From positions 407,267 to 425,514 of the forward strand of contig GG745351.1 in NCBI GenBank assembly GCA_000151295.1: DNA of 18,248 bases. Reading direction: 5' to 3'. This DNA comes from Allomyces macrogynus ATCC 38327. Taxonomy: Eukaryota; Blastocladiomycota; Blastocladiomycetes; Blastocladiales; Blastocladiaceae. The translations under genes were made by a program, and so were the position numbers. This document shows, piece after piece, positions 1-9,030 of the stretch. The first letter of the stretch is position 1, and every line of letters begins with the position of its first letter. The notes under the pieces were generated by a model, which was given only the letters and a program-made list of their open reading frames with translations, was not told the DNA's origin and made no database searches.

Positions 1-1093
1 CGGGTCACGGGCATCGCGCCAGGGATATGGTGCGTCATGTAAGGCGACTGCGCCTTGTCGGGCCCCGCCGCGTCCTTTCCAGACGGTCGCGTGCGAGCCC
101 CACGCGACGGCGAGCAGACCGCGCTGCGAGAAGGCCAGGTCGGCCGCGGGCGTGCGTGAAAAGTAGGCGTGCAGCGGCGCGTAAGCGTTGCGCAGGTCCC
201 ACAGCTTGACTTGGCCGTCGAGCCCGCCCGTCGCCATGACGTGGCCCGTCGGGTTCACGGCCACGGACGTGACGGCGCCGCGATGTGCAAGCACCTTGAC
301 GAGCGGCGCGCCCGAATTGGGCGACCAGAGCGTCACGGTACCGTTGCCGTGGCCGCAGTGGATGATCGCGTTCCAGGGGTTCTGCGTCATGGCCGCGCAC
401 TTGCCGAGCTTGGTCGCATGCTCGGCCATGATTTGGCCCGTCGACACGTCCTGGTAGACGAGGGTGCCTGGGTCGCCCTGGACGAGAGGGGAATACGACG
501 CGCAGTCAGTTTCCCGGCTCCCATCGCGTGTCGAGATCAACCGCACGTACAATCGACGCGAGCAGGAAATGGTACGGCAAGAACGTGAGCCGCTGCGGCG
601 CCTTGTGCTTTTTCATCCGGTGCACTTCGAGCCCCGTGTTGTCGTAAATGTAGGCGCAATCCTTTTGCGCCACGGCGAACAGGGTCTCGTTGTGCAGCCA
701 GCACACGTCGCGAATCGGTTCCCTGAGCTGCACCTCGCACTGTAGCTTGCCGAGCTTCCAATCAAATGCGGCCAAGTGGCCCTTGTGCCCGCCAATCAGC
801 AGGTGCCGCCCGTTGCGCGTGTAGTCGACCGTGTAGGGGCCGAGCTGCGGCAGGTCCAGGTCAAACACCTTGGCGCGATTCGTCCAGTCGAGGTGCTCCT
901 CGGCCAGGTCGCGCTGCTGGACCTTGTAGGTGCGCTCGAGCTCGTGCTCGGGCTCGAGGAAGCCGGCGTCTTCCGTGAGCAGGACGCGCGCGTCGCCGCG
1001 CTTCATGGCCGCCTCGTGCGCGGCGTCGCGTGCGGCTCGCGTTGCCAACTCGGCGCGCCTGGACTTGCCGCGCGTCTGGTGTTTTGGTGGCAT
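1..1093 (-). CDS. UTP7: UTP7/WDR46 (BING4) WD-repeat protein of the small-subunit processome, 5' part, truncated by the window edge
   Basis: Known role of the family: a nucleolar WD40 protein of the U3 snoRNP/SSU processome, needed for 18S rRNA maturation. Exon 1 is 1093..551 and exon 2 runs from 477 to the left edge. They are joined over a 73-nt intron (550..478; GTACGT donor, CTGAC branch site, CAG acceptor) in phase 0. Family hallmarks seen are LTFLPYHFLLASI before the intron, then GTLVYQDVSTGQ, QNPWNAIIHCGHGNGTVTLW, ATGGLDGQVKLWDLRN and LLAVAWGSHATVW. The ATG at 1093 follows a cgacc context and opens a basic N terminus typical of the family. Oddity: after ATVWK the frame is lost at a TTT run (76-78, plus strand). 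Family-like sequence (SPYMTH, start of the BING4 C-terminal domain) resumes one frame over. Identity is very secure; the frameshift may be a sequencing error. Confidence 0.9.
478..550 (-). other. Intron of the UTP7/WDR46 gene
   Basis: The 73-nt intron has a GTACGT donor, a CTGAC branch-like motif and a CAG acceptor. Splicing joins LLASI to GDPGTLVYQD in phase 0, which restores the conserved UTP7 reading; the unspliced frame stops after 13 further codons. Confidence 0.85.
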
Positions 1094-1459
1094 GGTCGGG
1101 AGTTGCGGTCGGTCGGGTCGGTTCGTCGGGTTCGAGCGGTTCGAGCCGAGACTGGTTCTAATGCTCGCCGTGAAATACTGTCGATGCTGGTACTGGTACT
1201 GGTGCGGCGGTCCTTGGGCTCGTCAGCCCGCTTGTGATGTGATCCAAACTGCTTGCGGCGTTGGCGATGAGAGTCGCGGGGAGACGCGGGGCACTCACGC
1301 GCCGTCAGCCGACCCGTTGCCATGGAAGCGCGAGCACTCCATGTCGTTACCGTGCGCTCCCTGATCGCGCCGGCCAACCAACCCGACCGCCGCATCGACG
1401 CACGAGGCTCGCTCCCGCAACGCCGGTCCTCGGATAACGTTAGCGGGCCTTCTCGTCTT

Positions 1460-1591
1460 CTACTTCTTCTTGCAACGGTTGCTCCCGACCTTGGTAAGTG
1501 CGCCATCAGCGGCCATCATTTCCACCTTCTGCAGCGCCTGGTCGAGCACCTCCACGGTGACCCTGACGCATCCTGGCGCAGCCTGGCGCAT
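1460..1591 (-). CDS. Candidate small basic/helical ORF of 43 residues (hypothetical)
   Basis: This ATG-initiated minus-strand ORF is too short for usual ORF cut-offs. Its C-terminal half reads VTVEVLDQALQKVEMMAADG and then ends in a Lys-Lys-Lys run before TAG. The alternation of hydrophobic and charged residues looks like an amphipathic helix rather than random GC-rich translation. The ATG sits just after a CAG, so the piece could instead be a terminal exon of a longer minus gene whose first exon lies nearer 1770. I recognise no family. It could equally be chance; expression or conservation would decide. Confidence 0.22.
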   Translation of the reverse strand: MRQAAPGCVRVTVEVLDQALQKVEMMAADGALTKVGSNRCKKK

Positions 1592-1835
1592 CCTGCGGCC
1601 GCAAGGAATCGAGCACGATCAACGCGCACAAGCGACCTTGGAAAGGGTGACAGGGAACACGATGTAGCGCTGGCAGTGATGGCTGCAAGAAATGCGTGGA
1701 CCCACGCTGGCCCAACCCGCATCGGTGGGCGCAACGCTCTGTAATGCTCTGCATGGACCGGCGCACCACCTGCCCTGCCCTCGCGCGCTCCAGCTCGAGC
1801 GCGAGACCCGCACCAACCACGTCGGTCCCGACGAC

Positions 1836-1842
1836 TTTATAA
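1836..1842 (+). promoter_or_regulatory. TATA-like box of URA5
   Basis: TTTATAA lies 71-77 nt upstream of the URA5 ATG in an otherwise GC-rich region. Read on the other strand it gives TTATAAA, so it could also serve leftward transcription. Confidence 0.4.
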
Positions 1843-1873
1843 CTGATCTGGCGACCCCGCTGAGCTCGCTAGA

Positions 1874-1886
1874 CCCCCCCCCCCCC
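1874..1886 (+). repeat. Poly-C tract (13 C) in the URA5 5' leader
   Basis: A homopolymer of 13 C lies 27 nt before the URA5 start codon. Its length is likely to be unreliable in sequencing. It may be part of a pyrimidine-rich leader. Confidence 0.8.
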
Positions 1887-1912
1887 TCCATTCCAACAAC
1901 ACCGACCACACA

Positions 1913-2569
1913 ATGAAGCAGTACCAGCGCGAATACCTCGACTTTTGCCTGTCGGCGGGTGTTCTGCAGTTTGGCCAGTTCACGCTCAAGTCCGGTCGGA
2001 TCTCGCCCTACTTCTTCAACGCCGGTCTCTTCAACACGGGCGACCTGTTGCACGCCGTCGGCAAGTACTACGCGGCGGCCATGCTCGACCACCAGCAGGA
2101 GACGTTCAAGGCGACCGTTCTCTTTGGTCCGGCCTACAAGGGCATCCCGCTCGTGTCCGCGACGGCGATCGCGCTCGCGTGCCACCACGGCACGTCGCTG
2201 CCGTACGTGTTCAACCGCAAGGAGGCCAAGGACCACGGCGAGGGCGGGAACCTGGTCGGGTACACCAAGCTTGCGGGCGAGCGCGTGCTGATTGTGGACG
2301 ACGTGATCACGGCCGGCACCGCGATTCGCGAGTCGTTCCCGCTGCTCAAGGCCAACAAGGCCGAGGTCGCTGGTGTTTTGGTGGCCGTTGACCGCATGGA
2401 GCGCGGGACGGGCGCCAAGTCGGCGATTCAGGAAGTGCAGGAGGATATGGGCGTGCCCGTGCGCGCGATCGTGTCGATGGCCGACATCATGACGTACCTC
2501 GAGGAGAAGGGCGGGTACGAGACAGTGCTGGCCGATATGCGCAAGTACCGCGCGACCTACGGCATCTAA
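1913..2569 (+). CDS. URA5: Orotate phosphoribosyltransferase (OPRTase)
   Basis: Family function: transfers orotate onto PRPP to give OMP and pyrophosphate, the fifth step of de novo pyrimidine synthesis, in the cytosol as a dimer. The intronless 218-residue ORF matches the usual length (about 210-230). Visible hallmarks are the N-terminal FTLKSGRISPYFFNAG segment (residues 23-38), GPAYKGIPL (72-80), the flexible catalytic loop RKEAKDHGEGG (102-112), and the PRPP-binding VLIVDDVITAGTA (125-137) with its two Asp. The ATG follows an ACACA leader and aligns with the usual family N terminus. The gene stands alone, as in most fungi, rather than fused to OMP decarboxylase as in animals and plants. 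It is divergent from UTP7/WDR46 and convergent with VAC14. Nothing appears broken. Confidence 0.96.
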   Translation: MKQYQREYLDFCLSAGVLQFGQFTLKSGRISPYFFNAGLFNTGDLLHAVGKYYAAAMLDHQQETFKATVLFGPAYKGIPLVSATAIALACHHGTSLPYVFNRKEAKDHGEGGNLVGYTKLAGERVLIVDDVITAGTAIRESFPLLKANKAEVAGVLVAVDRMERGTGAKSAIQEVQEDMGVPVRAIVSMADIMTYLEEKGGYETVLADMRKYRATYGI

Positions 2570-2834
2570 GCGGGGTTGGTGGTCGGGTCGGGTCGGGTTC
2601 TGCGCGCGGTTGCTCAGTGCTTTCCCCGTGTCGTTTTCGAACGGCGACATTAGTATATACATTCGTAATCCCGTTTTTGTGCTTCGTGTGGGACTTTTTG
2701 AGGTGAGGACAGTGAGATCGATGCAAACGCTGACGCTGGTGAAGCCGCAAAACAGACCATGCCAGGTTGATAATTACATTTCCAACCGCCAAAACGTTCG
2801 AACCGACACACATCGAACAAAATCACGTCCATCC
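2570..2834. other. Convergent 3' region between URA5 and VAC14
   Basis: The 265-nt gap is locally AT-richer (for example TATATAC near 2652-2659). It should contain the 3' UTRs and poly(A) sites of both converging genes. I see no clear canonical AATAAA, and no gene. Confidence 0.5.
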
Positions 2835-5800
2835 TCACTTCTTCGGCACTGGCGGCGGCGGCGACCCCGCTGCATCCGTCCCAGCCTCCCACGGCTCGTT
2901 CCCGCCGGTACTCCGCCGCCCACTGCGTTTCCGACGCACGCCCTGCGCCCCCGCCGCTCCCGGTCCCGCCCCACCACCGGAACTATCGCTCGCGGCCCCC
3001 GTCGCGCCGCCCGCCGGCAAACTCGCGGAACTCGTCGCCGCGGCCATCGCCGCGGCTGAGACGGGCAGAGTTGGCGCCGACGAGGCGGTTACGGATCCGG
3101 GTGTCGGCATCCCGCGCCGAGAGCGCTTTTGGTTGCGCATGCTTGACGCGGAGAGATAGGCTGTGGTGCGGTGGAGAAGTGAGGAAACTGAGCCAAGTTG
3201 CCAAAAAAAAAAGAACTGGGCTGAGGACGGTACGTACCTTTGCGCGCACGCTCGTGCCGCCCCTGCACGTACTTGAAGTGCGTGAGCAAATCGACCCACC
3301 GAATCTCCGACGTAAGCTTCTTGAACTTGTCCTTGGTCGAGAAAAAGTCGGAGCTAATCCTTGGCGCGCGCGCCATCAGTTCACGGGTCGCACGAACGGA
3401 GTGCGAAGCCGGCCGTACCTCCTGGGCGCCGCGTTCAGGTGCCCGAGCGACGAGACGCACGAGAGCCGGTTGCGCAGTGTCGCAAACGCGCTCGATTGCG
3501 GCAACAGCATGAGCAGCGCGTAGAGGCACTTGAGCAGGTACGGGTGCCGCTCCGGGTCGAGCAGCTGAAGCCGCAGGTACGAAAAGACGGGCGATTCGAG
3601 GAGTTGCACGAGCTTGTCGATTTGCACGAGGAGCGTCACGGTGATCTCGAAGTCCTCGCTGATCGACACGGGTGCTGGGTCAGTTTGAGCGGGACAATGG
3701 ATGTGAGAAAGAAGGTGGACGTACAACGTCTGGAGCAGGTTGAACGCGTGCTCGTAGGCTTGCGCGAGCAGACACAACGAAAAAGCGGCGACGGGGGAAT
3801 GGGACCATGACCGGTATAGGTCGACGAAGAGCACTTGACCGTCCTAGTTGCAAGCGAACGGAATTAGCACGAGAAGCGCATGCTTACCGAGACGTCGGCT
3901 CGTCGGTACCTTTTCAAACAGTCGCAACCGTTTCCTCATGTCCACCATTTCCGCCGACGTGATCATGATCAGGTTGAGGTTCGTGATCATGGTGCTACAA
4001 TCGGCCGCCTCGAGCGTGAGCAAACACGTACCCAGCCTACGAAACGGCACACAGACCGCGCGCACCTCGCAAAATCCAAATCCGCCTCCTTTTCCAACAC
4101 CTGTGAGAACGACCGGTAGACATCCTCGGGCGACAGCGCGAGGCACAGCTGCCGCACGATCAATGCCCCACGCGTCTCGAGCAACCTGCGATCCTTGGCA
4201 AACAGTCGCAAAATATCGGCCATGAGCGCATCGAACCGGTCGGCATCGGACGTGGCCGCGATCTGTGCGACGAGCTGCAGGCCGCGCTTGACCACGTCCT
4301 CGACCGGGTCCGACAAGCACCGGAACACCGACTCGAGCAGGGCCGCATCGGCCACGACCACGTGCGGCGCCTTGTTGTGCAGCTTAAAGAGCCAGTCGAG
4401 GCAGCCCATGCGCGTATCGACCGCGTCCGACCGGCAGTGCGCGAGCACCGTGCGCAGGACCGCCGGAATGTCGAGCTGCGTGCGCTCGGCCAGCGCGGCC
4501 AGATTCGTCTCGTTGACGAGCTGCATGAGCAGCGAGTTGGTCGTTTCCGCCGCTGTCTGGATCTCGCGGTGCGGTGCGGCGAGCGCCGGCAGGACGCTGT
4601 TGAGAATCACGGCCGTGAACGGCAGCATCAATTGCCGCGCGAGAATAATAAACTCGTTGAGCCAGTGCAGCGCCGTCTGCCGAACGTCGAGTTCCGGCAC
4701 TCCGAGGAACGGGACGAGGATCGCAAACATGCGCGCGAAATCCAAGTGCGCGGCCTGCGCAGGCGCCCAGTGGCCGGCCTCAGCCTCGTACGTGCCGAGT
4801 CCAGGAGCGGGTACGCCCGCAGCCTCGCCGTACAATGACCGCTCGAGCGCGCCGAACCCCACGCCGAGCCGGCGCTGAATGTCGACGGCCTCGGAGACTT
4901 CGCGCAGTAGTTCCGAGAGCAGCGCGGCGGTTTTCTGCCGCAGGTCCTCGTTGTCGTCGCCGAGAAACTTGAACAGGCCCTCGAGGTACCGGTGGATCAT
5001 GGAGAGCAGCTCGATACCCGGCATCGAGTGCAGCACGTTGAGCCACTCGACGAGAAACGAGCGCGTGAGCGGGTTAAGCGTCTTGATGCGTTCCTCGAGC
5101 AGGTCCATGAACTCGTCGAGCGAAAAGAGGTCAAAGTTGGTCACGTAGGTCGTCTTCTTTTCGGTGATGATTTCCTTGAGCAGCCGGTTAAGCAGTTCGG
5201 CCGCGTTCTTGACGCTGCTGTCCGAGTCGGTCGAGAGCTATGGGATGATCGCAAACGGGGCACATATTGATTCTCATGTTGTTACAGTCGATATCAAGCA
5301 AGTCGAGCAGTACCTTGCACAGGATGTCAAACAGCTGCGGGAACCGGTGGAGAATATGCGAGCGCACGCCCTTGGTGACATTGTAGAGACTTTCGGTCGC
5401 GTAGTACCGTGCTCGCCAATCCGTGTCCTGGAAGCACGACAGGACTGGGTCGAGGATCGACGGCAGGTGGTCCTGAATAAGCTCCGGACTCTGGACATAT
5501 GCATCGACACGACGGTCAGTCTTCCAGAGACCTGGATCATGTTGGTCGCGGCCGCAGCGACGCGTACCGAGCTGATCGCAATCGTAACGCCAGCCAAGGC
5601 AATCAGGCCACCGTAGCGGTAATTGCCCACTTGGGACATGACCAGATCGTCGACCAGGTACCGAATAATGGCAACGACAATCGCTGGTGCCTCTTTGGGC
5701 CGCTGCACGAGCAGTTCGCGCACAATTCTGCCATCGAGATGCGGGCTCTGGTCAAGATCATGTTACGTCGAATAAGCGTGAGCGGCCCTGAGCGTACCGC

Positions 5801-6000
5801 TCCACATCGAGCGCCGCAGCCTTGCGCTTGTCATAAATCTTGTCGGTCAGCGTGCGCAGCACTTGCACGGGAATGTACTGCGCGACGATTTCGGCCGACA
5901 CGGGCCCCCCGAGAGAACCGGCGCCAGTCGGCACGCCAGTGGCCGACGTCGGCGCCGTCGTGGTGGACGATGCGACCGAAGGTGCGGCCGACGCGGTCAT
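2835..6000 (-). CDS. VAC14: VAC14, scaffold of the PIKfyve/Fab1-Fig4 PI(3,5)P2 complex (nine exons)
   Basis: Known role: a HEAT-repeat scaffold on the vacuole/endosome that holds the Fab1 lipid kinase and Fig4 phosphatase. Exons: 6000..5798, 5727..5568, 5490..5314, 5237..4066, 3994..3910, 3843..3725, 3658..3419, 3359..3238, 3160..2835. Phases agree throughout and give about 867 residues (human about 780). Hallmarks are [20 protein letters not shown] near the N terminus, [44 protein letters not shown] and [12 protein letters not shown]. The Fig4-binding C-terminal region begins near residue 590 with [45 protein letters not shown] and [18 protein letters not shown], followed by [15 protein letters not shown] low-complexity Ala/Gly/Ser tail ends in PVPKK. 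The ATG at 6000 is the first in frame before the conserved domain. Least certain are the intron-7 acceptor (3360 or 3354) and the last splice. Confidence 0.93.
3659..3724 (-). other. VAC14 intron 6, stop-free and a multiple of three
   Basis: The 66-nt intron has a GTACGT donor, a CTGAC branch-like motif and a TCAG acceptor. Removal joins NLLQT-F-EDFEIT as expected for VAC14. The intron contains no in-frame stop, so retention would insert 22 residues rather than truncate the protein. Confidence 0.8.
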
Positions 6001-6504
6001 GTTGTCGGGCGGTCGAATTGACGGAGGTGACGGGCTTGGTCGGAGATCACGAATTGGTTGGTGGTCGTGCTGCGGCCGTTCCTGCCGCGTTCCGACTTGG
6101 TTCGCGGGCCGGCAACACTTGCAGCTGAGGAATCGAGTGCACCGTGTTGTGCACTGTCGGTGCAGCCGTTTCCGTGATGAATTGGTCGTGTAATTTGCTT
6201 TTTCCCTGCGTTGCTGGCAATGGTGGTTGAACAGAACAGCGTCGAGGCGAGGTGAGGTGCGTGGCGCGAACGAGAACTCTGCGATGGGATCTTGGATCCG
6301 GCAATGTACAATCCTGGACCTGCGCCGAACTCCGGCAGAACTTCGAATCCTGGATCGCTCCACGTGCCACACCCATCACCACGACCCGGATGCACCCGCT
6401 TGCCTTGACCTGTGTTGGTGCCCACCTCGCAACTACCGCTTCTCCTCGCGCGTCCTTGGAGCAGGCCGACCTCGACGACGACGACCACCGCGACCACCGT
6501 CAAG
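6001..6504. other. Divergent promoter region between VAC14 and fumarase
   Basis: This 504-nt segment separates the VAC14 ATG (minus) from the fumarase ATG (plus). It has no strong TATA box. A CGACGACGACGACC-type trinucleotide stretch occurs near 6472-6500 just upstream of the fumarase start. ORFs on both strands here show no family resemblance. Confidence 0.5.
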
Positions 6505-8170
6505 ATGATGCGTCTTGCTGCCCGCGCCCACGCGTTGACCGCTTCGGTATGGCCGCCGTTGCCGCGCCTGCGAGCCTGCACGCTCCAATCTATCCCAATC
6601 AAGTCTTTCTGACCGTGATCGCGCTCGATTTCTTGCTGTTCAGGTCAAGCCCAACACGCGCGCCTTCTCGGCTGCGGCTGCTGCCATGGTACGCGTGCCC
6701 GATCGCGTCGCGCGAGCGCGTTTTCGAAAGCAAACGGAGCTGACGCGAACCCTGCCCCGATTCCGGCCCTTGTAGCAGCAGTTCCGTACCGAAAAGGACA
6801 CGTTTGGCCCGATCCAGGTGCCGGCCGACAAGTACTGGGGCGCGCAGACGCAACGTTCGATCCAGAACTTCAACATTGGTGGCCCGACCGAGCGCATGCC
6901 GGAGCCGCTGATCAAGGCCTTTGGCGTGCTCAAGAAGTCTGCGGCCAAGGTGAACATGACCTACGGCCTCAAGCCCGAAGTCGGCAACGCCATCATCAAG
7001 GCAGCTGACGAGGTGATTGCCGGCAAGCTCAACGACCACTTCCCGCTGGTCATTTGGCAGACGGGCTCGGGCACGCAGACCAATATGAACACGAACGAAG
7101 TCATTTCGAACCGCGCAATTGAGATGCTCGGCGGCGAGAAGGGGTCCAAGGCGCCCGTGCACCCAAACGACCACGTCAACATGTCGCAGTCGTCGAACGA
7201 CACGTTCCCGACGGCTATGCACGTCGCCGCTGTCACGGAGATCCACCACCGCCTGCTGCCGGCGCTCGCGCACCTGCACAAGGCGCTCGACAAGTGCGCC
7301 AAGGACTGGGACTCGATCATCAAGATTGGCCGCACGCACTTGCAGGACGCGACGCCGCTCACGCTCGGCCAAGAGTTTTCGGGCTACGCCAAGCAGATCG
7401 AGTACGGCATTGAGCGCGTGAACGCGACGCTGCCGCGCCTCTACAACCTCGCGCAGGGCGGGACCGCCGTCGGCACGGGCATCAACACCAAGAAGGGCTT
7501 TGATGTCAAGGTCGCGGCTGCTATTGCCGAGGAGACGGGTCTGCCGTTCCGCACGGCGCCCAACAAGTTCGAGGCGCTTGCCGCGCACGACGCGCTCGTC
7601 GAGGCGCAGGGCGCGCTCAATGTGCTCGCCGTGTCGCTCATGAAGATCGCCAACGACATTCGCCTGCTCGGCTCGGGCCCGCGGTGCGGTCTCGGCGAGC
7701 TGCTCCTGCCCGAGAACGAGCCTGGATCGTCGATTATGCCCGGCAAGGTGAACCCGACGCAGTGCGAGGCCATGACCATGGTCTGCGCGCAGGTCATGGG
7801 CAACACGACGGCTATGTCGGTCGCCGGTTCCAACGGTCACTTTGAGCTCAACGTCTTCAAGCCCGTCATGATCAAGAACCTGCTGCAGTCGGTGCGCCTG
7901 ATTGCCGACGCGTCCGTGTCGTTCACCGACAACTGCGTCGCCGGGATCCAGCCCAACACGCGCCGTATCGAGGCTATCATGAAGGAGTCGCTCATGCTCG
8001 TCACGGCGCTCAACCCGTACATTGGCTACGACAATGCCGCCGCCGCCGCCAAGAAGGCCCACAAGGAGGGCACGACGCTCAAGGAAGCCGCCATGAAGCT
8101 CGAGCTGCTCACGTCCGAGCAGTTTGACCAGTGGGTGCGCCCGGAGAAGATGATTGGCCCCTCGGACTAA
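6505..8170 (+). CDS. FUM1: Fumarate hydratase, class II, with mitochondrial presequence (three exons)
   Basis: Family function: reversible hydration of fumarate to L-malate in the TCA cycle, and a cytosolic role in DNA repair where dual-targeted. Exons 6505..6546, 6644..6688 and 6782..8170 give 491 residues, close to yeast and human enzymes. The presequence (residues 1-29, [14 protein letters not shown] then [15 protein letters not shown]) is Arg/Ala/Ser-rich without acid, with an RAFS-type processing site. The mature part opens [20 protein letters not shown]. Further hallmarks are [27 protein letters not shown] (164-176), [17 protein letters not shown] with the catalytic His215, and the signature [11 protein letters not shown] (344-354). 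ATGs at 6505 and 6508 are both plausible. The Met ending exon 2 could be a second, cytosolic start. The first two exons are weaker than the third. Confidence 0.93.
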
Positions 8171-8416
8171 GTCATTGGTCTGGTCGAGTCGGTTTGTGCT
8201 TGAAAGGACAGGACGGACGCGTGAAGGGCGGGTGCGTCCGAGGGGGACGAGACCCGAAATCTCCAGCTGTCAAATAAATAGCAAGCAAGGAAATACGAGA
8301 AACGCGAGTCGCAGTTTTTGACCCATGCGTTGACGCTTGGCCAGGAAACAACTGACCTGCACGCAGGCATCAGTCGACATCAGCAGTGCACACGATAAAT
8401 GAATGGATCACACGCT

Positions 8417-8494
8417 CTCTTCCTTTCGAACGTCCCGACCAGCACAACAGCTCTTCCTTTCGAACCTCTTGACCACCGGCTCTTCCTCTCGGAC
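8417..8494 (+). repeat. Degenerate tandem repeat, three CTCTTCCTTTCGAAC-like units
   Basis: CTCTTCCTTTCGAAC occurs at 8417-8431 and 8451-8465, and a variant CTCTTCCTCTCGGAC at 8480-8494. Copies 1 and 2 also share GACCA shortly downstream. Spacing is 34 then 29 nt. The repeat sits 60-140 nt upstream of a TATA box, so it may be a repeated regulatory site or mere duplication. Confidence 0.65.
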
Positions 8495-8553
8495 TTCCAG
8501 GGCGTCAGTTCCTGGCACTGCCCGCCACCTTTGTTTTGACGACGCGTGCGCAG

Positions 8554-8560
8554 TATAATA
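8554..8560 (+). promoter_or_regulatory. TATA box upstream of the first small secreted-peptide unit
   Basis: TATAATA stands out in GC-rich surroundings, about 100 nt upstream of the coding exon beginning near 8661. Confidence 0.4.
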
Positions 8561-8660
8561 ATCGGCGCACGCCCAGCGCGCTCACTCTACTCTGCACGCC
8601 TGGAGTCTCGTCTTTTGCCCTGTGTATCCACAGCACGACCAACAACACGCGATCTGCACT

Positions 8661-9030
8661 GTGGCCAAGCCAACGCTCTCTTCTGGCCGCGCCGCCCGCG
8701 AGTATGCTCTTCTCGTCGTTGCGCTGCTCATGCTCCAGCTGATCGTGGTCGTCGACGCGTCGCTGCACCATTACCGCGCGTACGTGTTTTTGTCCATGCC
8801 TTTGATTCACTTTCTCTCGACCCATCATGACTGACATGCCCGTCTGCCCTTTCACGTGCAGGGCCCAACGCGCTGGGATCACGCTCCCGATCGACGAGCA
8901 TGCGCCGATTGACGACGCGTCGGTTGGCGCGAGCAACCCGGCCGACCACGCGCTACATGAGCGCGCGACCCTTCCCTTGGATGGCGGCGTGCGCGTGCAA
9001 TGTCAACCAGGGTGCCCATGGTATGAGTGA
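8661..9030 (+). CDS. Small secreted Cys-peptide, unit 1 (no ATG; possible pseudogene or recoded gene)
   Basis: I recognise no known family. Exon 1 (to 8779) encodes a signal-peptide-like helix, ALLVVALLMLQLIVVVDA, then LHHYR. An 82-nt intron (8780..8861; GTACGT donor, CTGAC branch, GTGCAG acceptor, phase 2) leads to exon 2, with AQRAGITLPIDEHAPIDD and a C terminus GGVRVQCQPGCPWYE before TGA (9028-9030). Units 2 and 4 share the intron position and phase, the preceding H-x-x-R, and the core, supporting a real exon pair. Oddities: there is no in-frame ATG, only GTG at 8661 in the expected position (95 residues from there). The TGA aligns with a Cys codon of the adjacent partial copy, and Cys/Trp-containing sequence continues beyond it. 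It is a diverged gene, a pseudogene or a recoded gene. Confidence 0.45.

Larger units (their letters stand above)
1094..1912. other. Divergent intergenic region between UTP7/WDR46 (minus) and URA5 (plus)
   Basis: This 819-nt gap should hold both promoters. It contains a short GGTACT repeat near 1187-1205, near-duplicate GCGCA/CCTG units at 1567-1595, a TATA-like TTTATAA, a 13-C run and one small minus ORF (listed separately). Longer ORFs here lack recognisable motifs and I do not call them. Confidence 0.6.
8171..8660. other. Intergenic region between fumarase and the first small secreted-peptide unit
   Basis: This holds the fumarase 3' end (AAATAAATAG near 8272-8281 could act in poly(A) formation), the degenerate tandem repeat at 8417-8494, and the TATA element at 8554. 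No convincing gene. Confidence 0.5.

Noticed and set aside
1619..2662. 347-codon minus-strand ORF opposite URA5
   Set aside because: Shadow of the URA5 coding frame; composition is His/Arg/Val-rich as expected for antisense of GC-rich codons.
6412..6504. Upstream ATG at 6412 as the fumarase start
   Set aside because: It would place 31 residues rich in Thr/Pro before a presequence that is complete from 6505; the ATGATG at 6505 has a better context.
6599..8062. 487-codon minus-strand ORF opposite fumarase
   Set aside because: Antisense shadow of a high-GC coding exon; no motif in it, whereas the plus strand encodes an unmistakable fumarase.
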